From contig JAFPUE010000114.1 in assembly GCA_017395555.1 (NCBI GenBank), positions 1-36,167 on the forward strand: 36,167 nucleotides of DNA, given 5' to 3'. The notes beneath the pieces are model-generated. The model did no database searches and was not told where the DNA came from. It saw only the letters and a list, made by a program, of their open reading frames with translations. A program made the position numbers and the translations under genes. Positions 16,080 through 24,108 of the stretch are shown here, piece after piece; positions within the stretch are counted from its first letter, which is position 1; every line of letters starts with the position of its first letter. This DNA is from Ruminiclostridium sp. Lineage in GTDB: Bacteria; Bacillota; Clostridia; Oscillospirales; Ruminococcaceae.

Positions 16080-16240
16080 GGCAATACCGCACAAATAGAC
16101 GCACGCATCTTGCTTGCATATTATTCCGTCATCTTGACCAAATTTTCCTTGACTTGCGCCAGCAAGCCTGCGTCAAATTTAGCCAATCTGACGAAAAATC
16201 TGACTGCGCAATCTCCGTACGCTCTTTGTGCGGTATAGCC
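16080..16240. mobile_element. MITE-like element with 16-bp terminal inverted repeats
   Basis: Left end GGCAATACCGCACAAA (16080-16095) and right end TTTGTGCGGTATAGCC (16225-16240) are inverted repeats matching at 15 of 16 positions. ATAA stands on both sides (16076-16079 and 16241-16244), a possible 4-bp target duplication. The inside has further inverted arms (TTGAC/GTCAA, CTTGC/GCAAG). No transposase is encoded. Only one copy is in the window, so mobility is inferred. Confidence 0.55.
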
Positions 16241-16243
16241 ATA

Positions 16244-16278
16244 ACAGCTTGCTATTAATTTGATAGCAAGCTGTTTTG
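16244..16278 (+). terminator. Terminator after the zinc-ribbon gene
   Basis: ACAGCTTGCTAT (16244-16255) pairs with ATAGCAAGCTGT (16263-16274), tail TTTTGTTG. It begins right at the right flank of the MITE-like element. Confidence 0.75.
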
Positions 16279-16290
16279 TTGTATTCAGCA

Positions 16291-16382
16291 ATGGAGTCTT
16301 AACCAATCTCACTGCGTTTCTATGAGAGCAGCCCATAGATGTATCTTTGAAATACAGCAGTCGCCTACGCCGGCTTCGGCGC
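16291..16382 (-). repeat. Four-copy 3'-end repeat, copy A
   Basis: Read on the minus strand it starts GCCGAAGCCGGCGTAGGCGA, continues CTGCTGTATTTCAAAG and ends GAAACGCAGTGAGATTGGTTAAGACTCC. It begins right at the stop codon of the DUF4956 gene, in sense orientation. Confidence 0.8.
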
Positions 16383-17065
16383 TAATTCATGTACTCGCCG
16401 TTGTATTCAAGCAGGGTGACGGAGGTGACACCGTCGATGCCTTTGAAGCGGGAGAGGTTTGAAGTGTCGTTGTTTTTGACCTTTATCTCTATCGTGAGCT
16501 CGTTGTTTTCGCCGGTCTTGGATTTGTTTTTAAGACGGTACTTCATTGCTCCGAGCACGGCGTTTACGTTGTCCTCGGCAGCGTCGGTGTAATGCACGAT
16601 AAGCAGGTAGTTGCGCTTTGTCTTTTTGAGCATCGAGAACACTATGTAAATGACCGCTATCAGCACAGTGCCGAGAATAGCGACGAAATACAGTCCCGCA
16701 CCTGCGGTTATGCCCGCGGCTATTGACCAGAACAGAAAGCCTATATCAAGCGGGTCTTTTATTGCCGAACGGAAACGCACGATAGACAGCGCGCCTACCA
16801 TACCGAGCGAGAGGACTACGTTCGAGCTTATAGTCATTATGATAAATCCGGTTATCGAGGTTATCATCACGAGCAGGATATTGAAATTATCGCTGTACAC
16901 GACTCCGCGGTAGCAGAAGCGATACACGAGATATATTATAACTCCGCATAAAAGCGAGGACAGCATAGCCGCGATTATCGTGGCGGGCGTGAGCGCCGAA
17001 AAATTCAGATCGTCGCCGAAAAGCGCGACAGTATCGTCGATTATGCTCATTAGCTTTGGTGCCAT
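16382..17065 (-). CDS. DUF4956 membrane protein
   Basis: 227 residues; GGAGG precedes the start at 17065. Four or so membrane segments lie in residues 28-145, with the conserved block GALSIVRFRSAIKDPLDIGF between them, and a cytoplasmic C-terminal domain of about 80 residues (KRNYLLIVHYTDAAE). DUF4956 proteins are commonly found beside VTC-domain proteins, as here (17-base gap), and are thought to act with them, but I know of no proven biochemical role. Last of a six-gene minus-strand run. Family call firm. Confidence 0.88.
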   Translation of the reverse strand: MAPKLMSIIDDTVALFGDDLNFSALTPATIIAAMLSSLLCGVIIYLVYRFCYRGVVYSDNFNILLVMITSITGFIIMTISSNVVLSLGMVGALSIVRFRSAIKDPLDIGFLFWSIAAGITAGAGLYFVAILGTVLIAVIYIVFSMLKKTKRNYLLIVHYTDAAEDNVNAVLGAMKYRLKNKSKTGENNELTIEIKVKNNDTSNLSRFKGIDGVTSVTLLEYNGEYMN

Positions 17066-17082
17066 TTGTTTTCCTCCGATAG

Positions 17083-17784
17083 TCAGTAAATTGCGTGCAG
17101 ACGGTCACTGCATATTATGTATTTCGAGACGGACTCCTGTGCGGCGGATATCCCCGTAAGCACCTGCATGATGTATTCGGGGATATAGCTGTCGTACTTG
17201 ACCTCAAGCACGAGATCGTTGTCCTGCATGACAGACTCGTAAACGTTTCCTCTGTCGAAGATATCGAACCCGCTGACACAGGCGGATATCTTCATATCAA
17301 ACGTTATCCGCACATTCCCGGCTCTGCATACATACGGCTCGCGTATGTAGTCAACTATCACCGCCGGCGACAGGTGCGCGGCACTGTGGGACGCGAACAT
17401 ATCCCCGCCGGACGTGTCCGCGTATTTTTCGTCGGCGAGGAACGAGAAATCGCCGTCAAGGAGACTGCGGTACTGCGCTTCGGTAAGCGGTATGCTTTTC
17501 TTGTAGCCCACATTGTCGTTCTTTATCTTTTCTTCGAGATGTATCACGTCCGGCGAAAGATCGTAGGCGCGTATGCGGTATTTCTTGCGGTTTAGCGCGC
17601 CGTTCACCTTGTCCTTGTACGCCGTCCCGTAAATATCGTCGAAATACAGGCTCGTGACGCGGTACATCCCGCCGCTCGTGTGGCTGTCCGGCTGCATTAT
17701 CGCCCGAAGCCGCTGCCGCAGTATATGATACGTCCCGCCGTTTATGCGGTACTTTATCTCGTGTCTGTATTTTATCTCATTCAT
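17083..17784 (-). CDS. VTC-domain protein (polyphosphate polymerase-like)
   Basis: 233 residues. VTC domains form a tunnel that makes polyphosphate from ATP. The basic and acidic tunnel residues appear in order: RHEIKYRI near the start, RVTSLYFDD, NRKKYRIRAYD, HLEEKIKNDNVGYKKS and LEVKYDSYIPEY near the end. These match the family pattern, so the enzyme is probably active. Its ATG overlaps the end of the shikimate kinase gene by 8 bases (ATGAATGA), a sign of translational coupling. The DUF4956 gene follows 17 bases later. No SPX domain and no exopolyphosphatase are present. Confidence 0.88.
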   Translation of the reverse strand: MNEIKYRHEIKYRINGGTYHILRQRLRAIMQPDSHTSGGMYRVTSLYFDDIYGTAYKDKVNGALNRKKYRIRAYDLSPDVIHLEEKIKNDNVGYKKSIPLTEAQYRSLLDGDFSFLADEKYADTSGGDMFASHSAAHLSPAVIVDYIREPYVCRAGNVRITFDMKISACVSGFDIFDRGNVYESVMQDNDLVLEVKYDSYIPEYIMQVLTGISAAQESVSKYIICSDRLHAIY

Positions 17785-18286
17785 CTGTACCGCCCGTCTG
17801 TGCAGCTATCATTTCCGTTATTTCCTCTATGTGCCTGTTAAGGCAGTCTATCCGTATATCGGCGTACCTTTCGTACAGCGGTCTTCGCTCCGCGAAGATC
17901 TCTTCGACTGTCATACCCTTTGCCGCGGCTATACCGCGCGTGCGGATATTGCTCAGCCGCCTTTTCAGCTCGTCGCACGGAACGTCGAGATATACGCATA
18001 TTCCCGTCTGTTTCAGGAATCTCATTCCGCGCTCGCAGAATACCGCACTGCCGCCGGTGGCTATCACCATTCCTTTGGTCTCGGTCACGGACAGGAGCGC
18101 TTCCTCCTCCATTTCCTCAAACCGTTTCAGCCCGTACCGCTCGATCAGCTTGTGCAGTACATCGTGGTTCTGGTGCTGTATTATAAGATCGGTATCAACA
18201 AACTGCATACCGAGAGTTTTTGCGAGGACAACGCCGACGGTGCTCTTGCCGCAGCCGGGCATTCCTACGAGTATGATGTTTTTCAA
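17777..18286 (-). CDS. aroK: Shikimate kinase
   Basis: 169 residues, the family length. It phosphorylates shikimate at the 3-hydroxyl in the chorismate pathway. Seen: Walker A GMPGCGKST (residues 8-16), Asp31-Thr-Asp33 in the shikimate-binding region, FEEMEEEALL and the ATGGSAV loop. No other aromatic-pathway gene is in the window. It sits between a lipoprotein gene and the VTC gene. aroK and aroL cannot be separated by sequence here. Confidence 0.9.
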   Translation of the reverse strand: MKNIILVGMPGCGKSTVGVVLAKTLGMQFVDTDLIIQHQNHDVLHKLIERYGLKRFEEMEEEALLSVTETKGMVIATGGSAVFCERGMRFLKQTGICVYLDVPCDELKRRLSNIRTRGIAAAKGMTVEEIFAERRPLYERYADIRIDCLNRHIEEITEMIAAQTGGTDE

Positions 18287-18306
18287 GTGTATTTCTTCTT
18301 CCTTTG

Positions 18307-19107
18307 TTACTCTGTCTGTTCTTCGCCGAACAGGACGAGCGGTGAGCCGCCCTGCACATTAAGTACGGTCCCTTCGTTGTAATATCTGACGCTGCCGTCT
18401 GTGTCCGCGATAGTATCCGATATGACAATATTGCCGTTGAAATCGACGTTGTGGGTATAGCCGTCGTTATAAAGTGCTTTGTCAAACATGGTGTACTGTC
18501 CGGTCTCGGCGTCGATAAACCGCAGCTTTATGTATTTTTCTGCCTTGAACGGCAGATGATCTTCTTCGACTATGGGGCTTATCAGATAGAGATACCCGTT
18601 TTCGTCTATGCTTTCGTTTGCAAACTCATAAGTCCCGTTACGAACCATAATGCCCGAGACAAGCTCGGCAGCTTTTGTGTCCACGCGAATATAAGGAATA
18701 TATGCCCCTTGGAGACACAGTACCAATACCGTTCTGCCCTCGTCGTCACATTCGTCTCCGAGATACCGCAGCGTGTACCCGCCGCCTTTGTATATTATAC
18801 TTTTATAGTAGCTTGATTCGTTTATGTTGTTTTTCAGCTCGGATATTTCGCTTTCGAGCTTTGCGTTTTCCTGCTCAAGATCATGTATCTGTGCGTTAAA
18901 CGACTCCTCGGCGCTTTCCTTGTCGCTCTCCGCTTTGGCGAGCTTTTCCCGAAGCTCCGTGTTTTCTTCGCACGCTTGCTCGTATTTTTGCTCATACAGA
19001 CCGAGCTGTGCTCTGAGTCCCGCGGTCCCGCCGTTTTCCGGCTGTCCGCACCCGCCGAGCAGCATTACCGCCGCAAGTGCAGCAGCGGCAGCAGTTTTGT
19101 ATCTCAT
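18307..19107 (-). CDS. Coiled-coil lipoprotein of unknown function
   Basis: 266 residues. Signal peptide with a clear lipobox, LLGGC, lipidation at Cys20. Residues of about 30-95 are a heptad-rich coiled coil (many Glu, Lys, Ala, Leu). The remaining 170 residues form a globular part (IIYKGGGYTLRYLGDECDD, GNIVISDTIADTDGSVRYYN) that I do not recognise. It would be anchored outside the membrane. Gaps of 16-20 bases to both neighbours indicate an operon with the kinase-like gene and aroK. Confidence 0.8.
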   Translation of the reverse strand: MRYKTAAAAALAAVMLLGGCGQPENGGTAGLRAQLGLYEQKYEQACEENTELREKLAKAESDKESAEESFNAQIHDLEQENAKLESEISELKNNINESSYYKSIIYKGGGYTLRYLGDECDDEGRTVLVLCLQGAYIPYIRVDTKAAELVSGIMVRNGTYEFANESIDENGYLYLISPIVEEDHLPFKAEKYIKLRFIDAETGQYTMFDKALYNDGYTHNVDFNGNIVISDTIADTDGSVRYYNEGTVLNVQGGSPLVLFGEEQTE

Positions 19108-19123
19108 CTTTCTCTCCCGTTTA

Positions 19124-20023
19124 TTAATACCACGTCGGGATAAGACCCTCGAAGCGGTTGTACTCGCGCACAGTCTTTTCTGCTGCCGCTATTGCCTCGC
19201 CAAGGGCGTCCCTGCCGTATTCATACGCCTCGCAGATACGGCGTATCGTATCTACCGCGGTGTACAGTCCTACCAGCTCGAAGAAGTCTCCGGGGATATT
19301 CCCGTCAAAGTAGCCGTTTATCTGTCCGCGCGCGAAAGGCGCGCTGCATGAGCGGCTGACGCACTGGAAGTCCATATACGGGTCACCCCAGCACCAGCGT
19401 CCGAAGTCAATTATTCCGAACTCGCCTTTGCGGTCAAAGATAAGATTGCCGGAGCGGAAATCCCCGTGCAGCGCCGTCTGCGGTCTGCCTTTTAAAAGCC
19501 CGCGGTGGTTTTCGATAAACTCTGTCGTTTCCCTGTCGCCTTTGAAATGCACGTTTATAACGCGGAATCTGCCGAGCATTCCGTCTATCTGCTTTTCAAA
19601 GTATTCGTCCCACGGCAGTACATCGTCGGGAGCGCTTACCCCGTGTATCTTCCGGAGCAGTCTGCCCGCCTTCTCGCCGTATTTTGCCTGCTCGGGAGTG
19701 TGCATATTGCGTATCTTAGTGTCCGCGTCGGTGCCTTCCACCCACGTGTAGAGCGTATATGCGAGAGTGTCACCGCCGCACGCCGCCACCTCAATGGGCA
19801 GGTTCATATTCAGCCCGAGCCGGTCATGTATGTACTGCGCGAATTTTGCGCTTTCGCAGTGACGCTTGTAGTGCTCTATGCCGGAAGTCCGGAGTATAAT
19901 CTCGGCACCGTTGCGGCGGGTTATGTGGTATTTGTTCTCACCGGAAAGTCCGATCTCTATCGGTTCTATCTCTATCCAGTTCTTGCTGTCCGATATATCA
20001 GAGAGCAGTGCATCAAGCTCCAT
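19124..20023 (-). CDS. APH-family phosphotransferase
   Basis: 299 residues of the aminoglycoside phosphotransferase / choline kinase fold. Seen: catalytic loop HGDFRSGNL with the Asp base, metal-binding IIDFGRWCWGDPYMDF, and an N-terminal lobe with GLSGENKYHITRRNGAEIILR. The loop reads HGDFRSGN where antibiotic-resistance enzymes usually read HGDLxxxN, and the gene is in a housekeeping run, so a small-molecule metabolite kinase is likelier than a resistance enzyme. Substrate unknown. It starts 50 bases after citrate synthase. Confidence 0.85.
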   Translation of the reverse strand: MELDALLSDISDSKNWIEIEPIEIGLSGENKYHITRRNGAEIILRTSGIEHYKRHCESAKFAQYIHDRLGLNMNLPIEVAACGGDTLAYTLYTWVEGTDADTKIRNMHTPEQAKYGEKAGRLLRKIHGVSAPDDVLPWDEYFEKQIDGMLGRFRVINVHFKGDRETTEFIENHRGLLKGRPQTALHGDFRSGNLIFDRKGEFGIIDFGRWCWGDPYMDFQCVSRSCSAPFARGQINGYFDGNIPGDFFELVGLYTAVDTIRRICEAYEYGRDALGEAIAAAEKTVREYNRFEGLIPTWY

Positions 20024-20073
20024 TTGCTCTCTCCTTTCGTTGTTCTGTTATCTCCAAAAAGGGTGCAGCGTCG

Positions 20074-21441
20074 TTACCTCTCCGACAGCGGTTTGTAGTC
20101 CGTTCGAGGCTGAACATTCATATACGCGGGACGGATTATCTTCTTTCCGTTCACAATTTCCTCTATGCGGTGTGCAGACCAGCCGGAAATTCTTGCAGCG
20201 GCGAAAAGCGGCGTGTAGAGTTCGAGCGGAAGTCCGAGCATGGAGTAGCAGAATCCGCTGTAAAAATCAATGTTCGCACTTACGCCCTTGTATATGCGGC
20301 GCTTCTTTGCTATAAGCTCCGCGGCGAGCTTTTCGACGGACGCGTAAAGCGCAAATTCCTTCTCCATCTGCTTTTCCGCGGCGAGCTTTTCCACATATTT
20401 CTTGAATATCTGCGCTCTCGGATCGGAAACGGAATATACCGCGTGACCCATACCGTAGATGAGCCCGCTCCTGTCGAAGGCTTCCTTGTCGAGCAGCTTA
20501 CGCAGATACTCGGTTATCTCGTCCTCGTCGTTCCAGTCCTTGACCTCGCGTTTGAGCTCGTCGAACATTCCCATTACCTTCAGGTTCGCGCCGCCGTGCT
20601 TGGGACCTTTGAGCGAGCAGAGGGCTGCCGTTACCGCGGAGTAGGTGTCGGTCCCGGACGACGTAACAACGTGCGTTGTGAATGTGGAGTTGTTGCCGCC
20701 GCCGTGCTCGGCGTGAAGCACCAATGCCACATCGAGCACCTTCGCTTCGAGCTTGGTATATTTGCAGTCGTCTCGCAGCATATAGAGAATATTCTCCGCT
20801 GTGGACAGGTTTTTCTTCGGACGGTGTATGATAAGCCCGTCACCGTCTATATAATATCTTTTCGCGTCATAGCTGTACACCATGAGCAGCGGGAACAGCG
20901 CGATCAGCTCGAGTGACTGACGCAGCACGTTCGGGACGCTGGTATCGTTCGGATAATCGTCGTAGGCATACAGCGAGAGTATGCACCTCGATATCGTGTT
21001 CATGAGATCGACGCTTGGCATCTTCAATATAATATCGCGCACGAATGATGACGGCAGCTTGCGGAACGAGCCGATCATATTTATGAACTCGTCGAGCTGT
21101 GCGCTGTCCGGGAGAGTGCCGAACAGCAGGAGATATGTTATCTCCTCGAAGCCAAATCGATCGTCCTTGACAAAACCGCGTATCAGGTCAGCGACATTTA
21201 TGCCGCGGTAATACAGTTCGCCCTCGCAGGGAACAAGTTTTCCGTCGATCTCCTTTTTCGACACTATTTCGGAGATCTCCGTAAGCCCCGTAAGAACGCC
21301 CTTGCCGTCAAGATCGCGGAGTCCGCAGTAAACATTGTGTTCAAGGTAAAGCTCGGGGGAGATATTGCCGTTGCCGGAGCAGAGGGCTGCGAGCGCTTCT
21401 ATCTGCGGGGTAACTTTTGAAAACGGATAATGCGAAGCCAT
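20074..21441 (-). CDS. gltA: Citrate synthase
   Basis: 455 residues. Condenses acetyl-CoA with oxaloacetate. The catalytic triad is visible: His282 in KHGGAN, His333 in GMGHAVYSVSDPRA and Asp392 in NIDFYSGFCYS; EHGGGNNSTF (245-254) is also typical. The N-terminal 70 residues include LYLEHNVYCGLRDLDG, found in the long citrate synthases of Firmicutes. GGAGG lies before the start at 21441. First gene of the six-gene minus-strand run. A citrate pathway to 2-oxoglutarate, and so to glutamate, would be the likely role in an anaerobe; aconitase and isocitrate dehydrogenase are not in the window. Confidence 0.95.
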   Translation of the reverse strand: MASHYPFSKVTPQIEALAALCSGNGNISPELYLEHNVYCGLRDLDGKGVLTGLTEISEIVSKKEIDGKLVPCEGELYYRGINVADLIRGFVKDDRFGFEEITYLLLFGTLPDSAQLDEFINMIGSFRKLPSSFVRDIILKMPSVDLMNTISRCILSLYAYDDYPNDTSVPNVLRQSLELIALFPLLMVYSYDAKRYYIDGDGLIIHRPKKNLSTAENILYMLRDDCKYTKLEAKVLDVALVLHAEHGGGNNSTFTTHVVTSSGTDTYSAVTAALCSLKGPKHGGANLKVMGMFDELKREVKDWNDEDEITEYLRKLLDKEAFDRSGLIYGMGHAVYSVSDPRAQIFKKYVEKLAAEKQMEKEFALYASVEKLAAELIAKKRRIYKGVSANIDFYSGFCYSMLGLPLELYTPLFAAARISGWSAHRIEEIVNGKKIIRPAYMNVQPRTDYKPLSER

Positions 21442-21500
21442 ATCTATCCTCCTGTTTTTATAATGAATAATGAATAATTGTGGAGCGCGCCGCAGGCGCG

Positions 21501-21537
21501 ATATCCAAATCGTGACGAGATCCGATACTTTGCGTCA
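21501..21537 (+). repeat. AATCGTGACGAGAT repeat, copy 2
   Basis: ATATCCAAATCGTGACGAGATCC matches 13137-13172 with few differences. Both copies follow a GC-rich CGCAGGCGCG / TGCGGCGTGT stretch. Confidence 0.55.
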
Positions 21538-21587
21538 TTTATAAGGAATTTGCATAAAGCACAGACTTTGTCACAATATACTTTAAT

Positions 21588-21616
21588 ATTATACCATAAA
21601 ATGCGCGGAAATGCAA
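21588..21616 (-). promoter_or_regulatory. Probable promoter of the citrate synthase run
   Basis: On the minus strand: TTGCAT (21616-21611), 17-bp spacer, TATAAT (21593-21588). It would give a leader of about 140 bases. Confidence 0.6.
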
Positions 21617-21639
21617 TAGAAAAATCTTGATAAAACGGC

Positions 21640-21681
21640 TTAAAAAGCACAAAAACTGCCCGATGTAAGACGCATCAGGCA
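21640..21681 (-). terminator. Terminator after leuA
   Basis: On the minus strand TGCCTGATG (21681-21673) pairs with CATCGGGCA (21665-21657) with one G-T pair, then GTTTTTGTGCTTTTT. Confidence 0.8.
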
Positions 21682-21699
21682 GATCATTAATATATGAAT

Positions 21700-21793
21700 C
21701 GGAATCTTTGCCAACCCCACTGCGTTTCCTGCTGCGGCAGCCCATAGCACTGTACTATGAAATACAGCAGTCGCCGGTGCCGGCTCCGGCACC
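21700..21793 (-). repeat. Four-copy 3'-end repeat, copy B, overlapping the end of leuA
   Basis: On the minus strand: GGTGCCGGAGCCGGCACCGG, CGACTGCTGTATTTCATAG, then GAAACGCAGTGGGGTTGGCAAAGATTCC. The first 39 bases are the last codons and stop of leuA. Confidence 0.8.
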
Positions 21794-23437
21794 TATGTTC
21801 ACCGCGCTGACGAGGGCGAAGACGGAGGACATGATGATATCGGAGTGAACGCCGACGCCCCACGAGACGGTGCCGTTAATGCCGATCTCAAGGTAGGACA
21901 TAGCGTTGGACTTGGAGCCCTGTTCGAGTGCCTGCTCGGAGTAGTCGAGTATAGAGAAATCAATACCGAGCAGCTTCATCAGCGCGTCGGATACCGAATC
22001 GAGACGGCCGTTTCCGTGTCCCTCCGTGACCGCCTTCTTGCCGTGCATAAGCGTCGTGACGGAGGCTATGATCTCGCCGTCCTTCTGCACATAATGCGTT
22101 TCAAGCACTTTGAGAGGTGTCGATATATTCACGAAAGAACCGTTGAATATATCGTAAACGTCGCTCGGGGAAAGCTCGCGGTGCTGCTTGTCCGAAACGT
22201 CCTTGACCGCGTAGCCCACGATCTCGCGCAGCTTCGGCGGGAGAGATATGCCGTACTTCTTTTCGAGCAGGAAGCCTATGCCGCCCTTCCCGCTCTGGCT
22301 GTTGATGCGGATAATGTCGCCGTCGTATTCTCTGCCGATGTCCTTCGGGTCAATAGGCAGGTAAGGCACGTTCCAACGCTCGCTGCCGTTTTCGCGGTAC
22401 TTCATTGCCTTTGCAATCGCGTCCTGATGTGAGCCGCTGAATGCCGCGAATACAAGCTCGCCGCTGTACGGCTGGCGCTCATAAACGTGCATACACGTCA
22501 CCTTTTCGTATGTGTTCACTATCGCCGGTACGTCCGTAAGATCGAGCTTCGGGTCAACGCCGTGGCTGTACATATTCAGCGCGAGCGTAACTATATCCAC
22601 GTTTCCCGTTCTCTCACCGTTTCCGAACAGCGTTCCCTCAACTCTCTCCGCTCCCGCGAGCAGTCCGAATTCCGTGTCCGCTACGGCACAGCCGCGGTCA
22701 TTGTGCGGGTGCAGCGAGACTATGACGTTCTCGCGCTTGTAGAGATGATCGCACATATACTCAACCTGATCGGCGTAAACGTGCGGCATTGAAAGCTCCA
22801 CCGTTACCGGCAGATTAACTATGATCTTGTTGTCCGGCGCGGGCTCCCATACTTTGAGCACCGCGTTGCATATCTCCAGCGCAAATTCCGGCTCGGTGCC
22901 GGTAAAGCTCTCCGGTGAATACTCAAAGCTGAAACAGCCGCCGGTCTTTGCGGCATACTCCTTTATCAGCTTCGCGCCCGATACCGCTATCTCCGTTATC
23001 TCTTCCTTCGACTTGCGGAAAACCTGCTCGCGCTGTGCCTCGGATGTGGAATTGTACAGATGCACTATAGCGTTCTTTGCGCCCGCAAGAGCCTCGAATG
23101 TCTTGCGGATTATGTGCTCTCTCGACTGCGTAAGAACCTGTATCTTAACGTCGTCCGGTATCAGCCCGCCCTCGATAAGACGGCGGCAGAATTCATACTC
23201 CGTTTCGCTCGCTGCCGGGAAACCTATCTCTATCTCCTTGAAGCCGAGCTTTACAAGCAGCTTGAAAAACTCCAGCTTTTCGCCGAGATTCATAGGCACG
23301 ACAAGCGCCTGATTGCCGTCGCGCAGATCGACACTGCACCATATCGGCGCTTTTTCGACATATTCCTTCCGCATCCACTTGCGCTCGCATTCGGGCGGCG
23401 TAAAGTAGCTCGGTTTGTACTTTCCGTTTATCTCCAT
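21755..23437 (-). CDS. leuA: 2-isopropylmalate synthase, long (type 2) form
   Basis: 560 residues. Makes 2-isopropylmalate from acetyl-CoA and 2-oxoisovalerate, the first step to leucine. Seen: DLRDGNQAL with Arg39-Asp40, the metal-binding SLHPHNDRG (His243, His245, Asn246), GTLFGNGERTGN and a C-terminal allosteric-type domain. Length and N-terminus (WMRKEYVEKAPIWCSVDLRD) fit the Corynebacterium/yeast-like group. Odd: the last residues, GAGAGTGDCCIS, are encoded by an intergenic repeat that also occurs outside genes, so the native end was probably near SAVN. Good AGGAG ribosome site. It lies 21 bases after a coiled-coil gene; no leuBCD here. Confidence 0.92.
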   Translation of the reverse strand: MEINGKYKPSYFTPPECERKWMRKEYVEKAPIWCSVDLRDGNQALVVPMNLGEKLEFFKLLVKLGFKEIEIGFPAASETEYEFCRRLIEGGLIPDDVKIQVLTQSREHIIRKTFEALAGAKNAIVHLYNSTSEAQREQVFRKSKEEITEIAVSGAKLIKEYAAKTGGCFSFEYSPESFTGTEPEFALEICNAVLKVWEPAPDNKIIVNLPVTVELSMPHVYADQVEYMCDHLYKRENVIVSLHPHNDRGCAVADTEFGLLAGAERVEGTLFGNGERTGNVDIVTLALNMYSHGVDPKLDLTDVPAIVNTYEKVTCMHVYERQPYSGELVFAAFSGSHQDAIAKAMKYRENGSERWNVPYLPIDPKDIGREYDGDIIRINSQSGKGGIGFLLEKKYGISLPPKLREIVGYAVKDVSDKQHRELSPSDVYDIFNGSFVNISTPLKVLETHYVQKDGEIIASVTTLMHGKKAVTEGHGNGRLDSVSDALMKLLGIDFSILDYSEQALEQGSKSNAMSYLEIGINGTVSWGVGVHSDIIMSSVFALVSAVNIGAGAGTGDCCIS

Positions 23438-23458
23438 AAATTCTCCTGAAAGGCTGTA

Positions 23459-24034
23459 TTAATCCGCAGCATCGGCAGCATCGGCAGCTTCTCCGTCGGC
23501 TTCGGGAGCTTCGCACGCTTCCGCGCTTTCGCCGGAGGACGCTTCACCCGTCTCGCCGCTGTCGCTTGTGCTGTCCGCCTTCTCGTCCTCGTCTTCGACA
23601 AGGCTCTTGTGTTTCTTCGGCTTGTCGTTCGGTACGCGCATAATTATCGCCTGCTTGTACAGATCGGGCTCGTGCTCCGCAAGATATTTTATATCCTTCG
23701 GCGGGACGATATCGCCTTTGGCTATGCGCGATGCGATCTTCATACATTTTGAGAAGGTCTCGATCGAATCGCCTATCGCGTCTGCCTGCTTGTCGGCGTT
23801 TTCAAGCTCCTTTTCAAGCATACTCTTTTCGGCTTCCTGTTCGCGCTTCTCCTGTATCTCCCGCTGCTTCTTCTGAAAGGCTTCGGCAGCCTTTTTCTGC
23901 TCCTCGGTCAGCATTTGCTGATTCGCTTCGACATCCGAATAGTTTTTATCCGGTATGCCGTCGGTCTGCGCCTTTCTTTGGGGCGCTGTATTATTGTTTG
24001 TGTTTGTCCGGTTCGCGGTTATCACTATTGCCAT
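23459..24034 (-). CDS. Hypothetical charged coiled-coil protein
   Basis: 191 residues from the start at 24034 (MAIVITANRTNTNNN), which follows GGGAGGGG; a longer in-frame start at 24079 lacks a ribosome site. Asn/Thr-rich start, a Glu/Gln/Lys helix region at about 40-95 likely to be a coiled coil, a short conserved-looking middle (CMKIASRIAKGDIVPPKDIKY), and a Glu/Ser/Ala/Asp low-complexity tail of about 45 residues. No signal peptide and no membrane segment. I do not recognise the family. It lies between galE and leuA in one direction. Confidence 0.7.
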   Translation of the reverse strand: MAIVITANRTNTNNNTAPQRKAQTDGIPDKNYSDVEANQQMLTEEQKKAAEAFQKKQREIQEKREQEAEKSMLEKELENADKQADAIGDSIETFSKCMKIASRIAKGDIVPPKDIKYLAEHEPDLYKQAIIMRVPNDKPKKHKSLVEDEDEKADSTSDSGETGEASSGESAEACEAPEADGEAADAADAAD

Positions 24035-24108
24035 ATTATCCCCTCCCGATATAAGCCGCACCCGTAAAGATGCTCTCATACCTTATATCGGCAGGAGCGG
24101 GAAAAACT

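Larger units (their letters stand above)
16040..16381. other. Convergent intergenic region with MITE-like element and repeat
   Basis: 342 bases between convergent genes. It holds the 161-bp element at 16080-16240, a terminator hairpin at 16244-16274 and one copy of the four-copy repeat at 16291-16382. A 71-codon minus ORF across this area is not supported as a gene. Confidence 0.65.
21442..21754. other. Intergenic region: citrate synthase promoter, repeats, leuA terminator
   Basis: 313 bases without a gene. From left: AT-rich sequence before gltA, the AATCGTGACGAGAT repeat (21501-21537), the minus-strand promoter (21588-21616), the leuA terminator (21640-21681) and most of the four-copy repeat, which runs on into leuA. 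Confidence 0.65.

Noticed and set aside
16121-16336. 71-codon minus-strand ORF
   Set aside because: It crosses from the four-copy repeat into the MITE-like element and ends there, without a ribosome site; best explained as repeat sequence.
19124-20023. Aminoglycoside resistance gene
   Set aside because: The fold is APH, but the loop sequence and housekeeping operon do not point to resistance.
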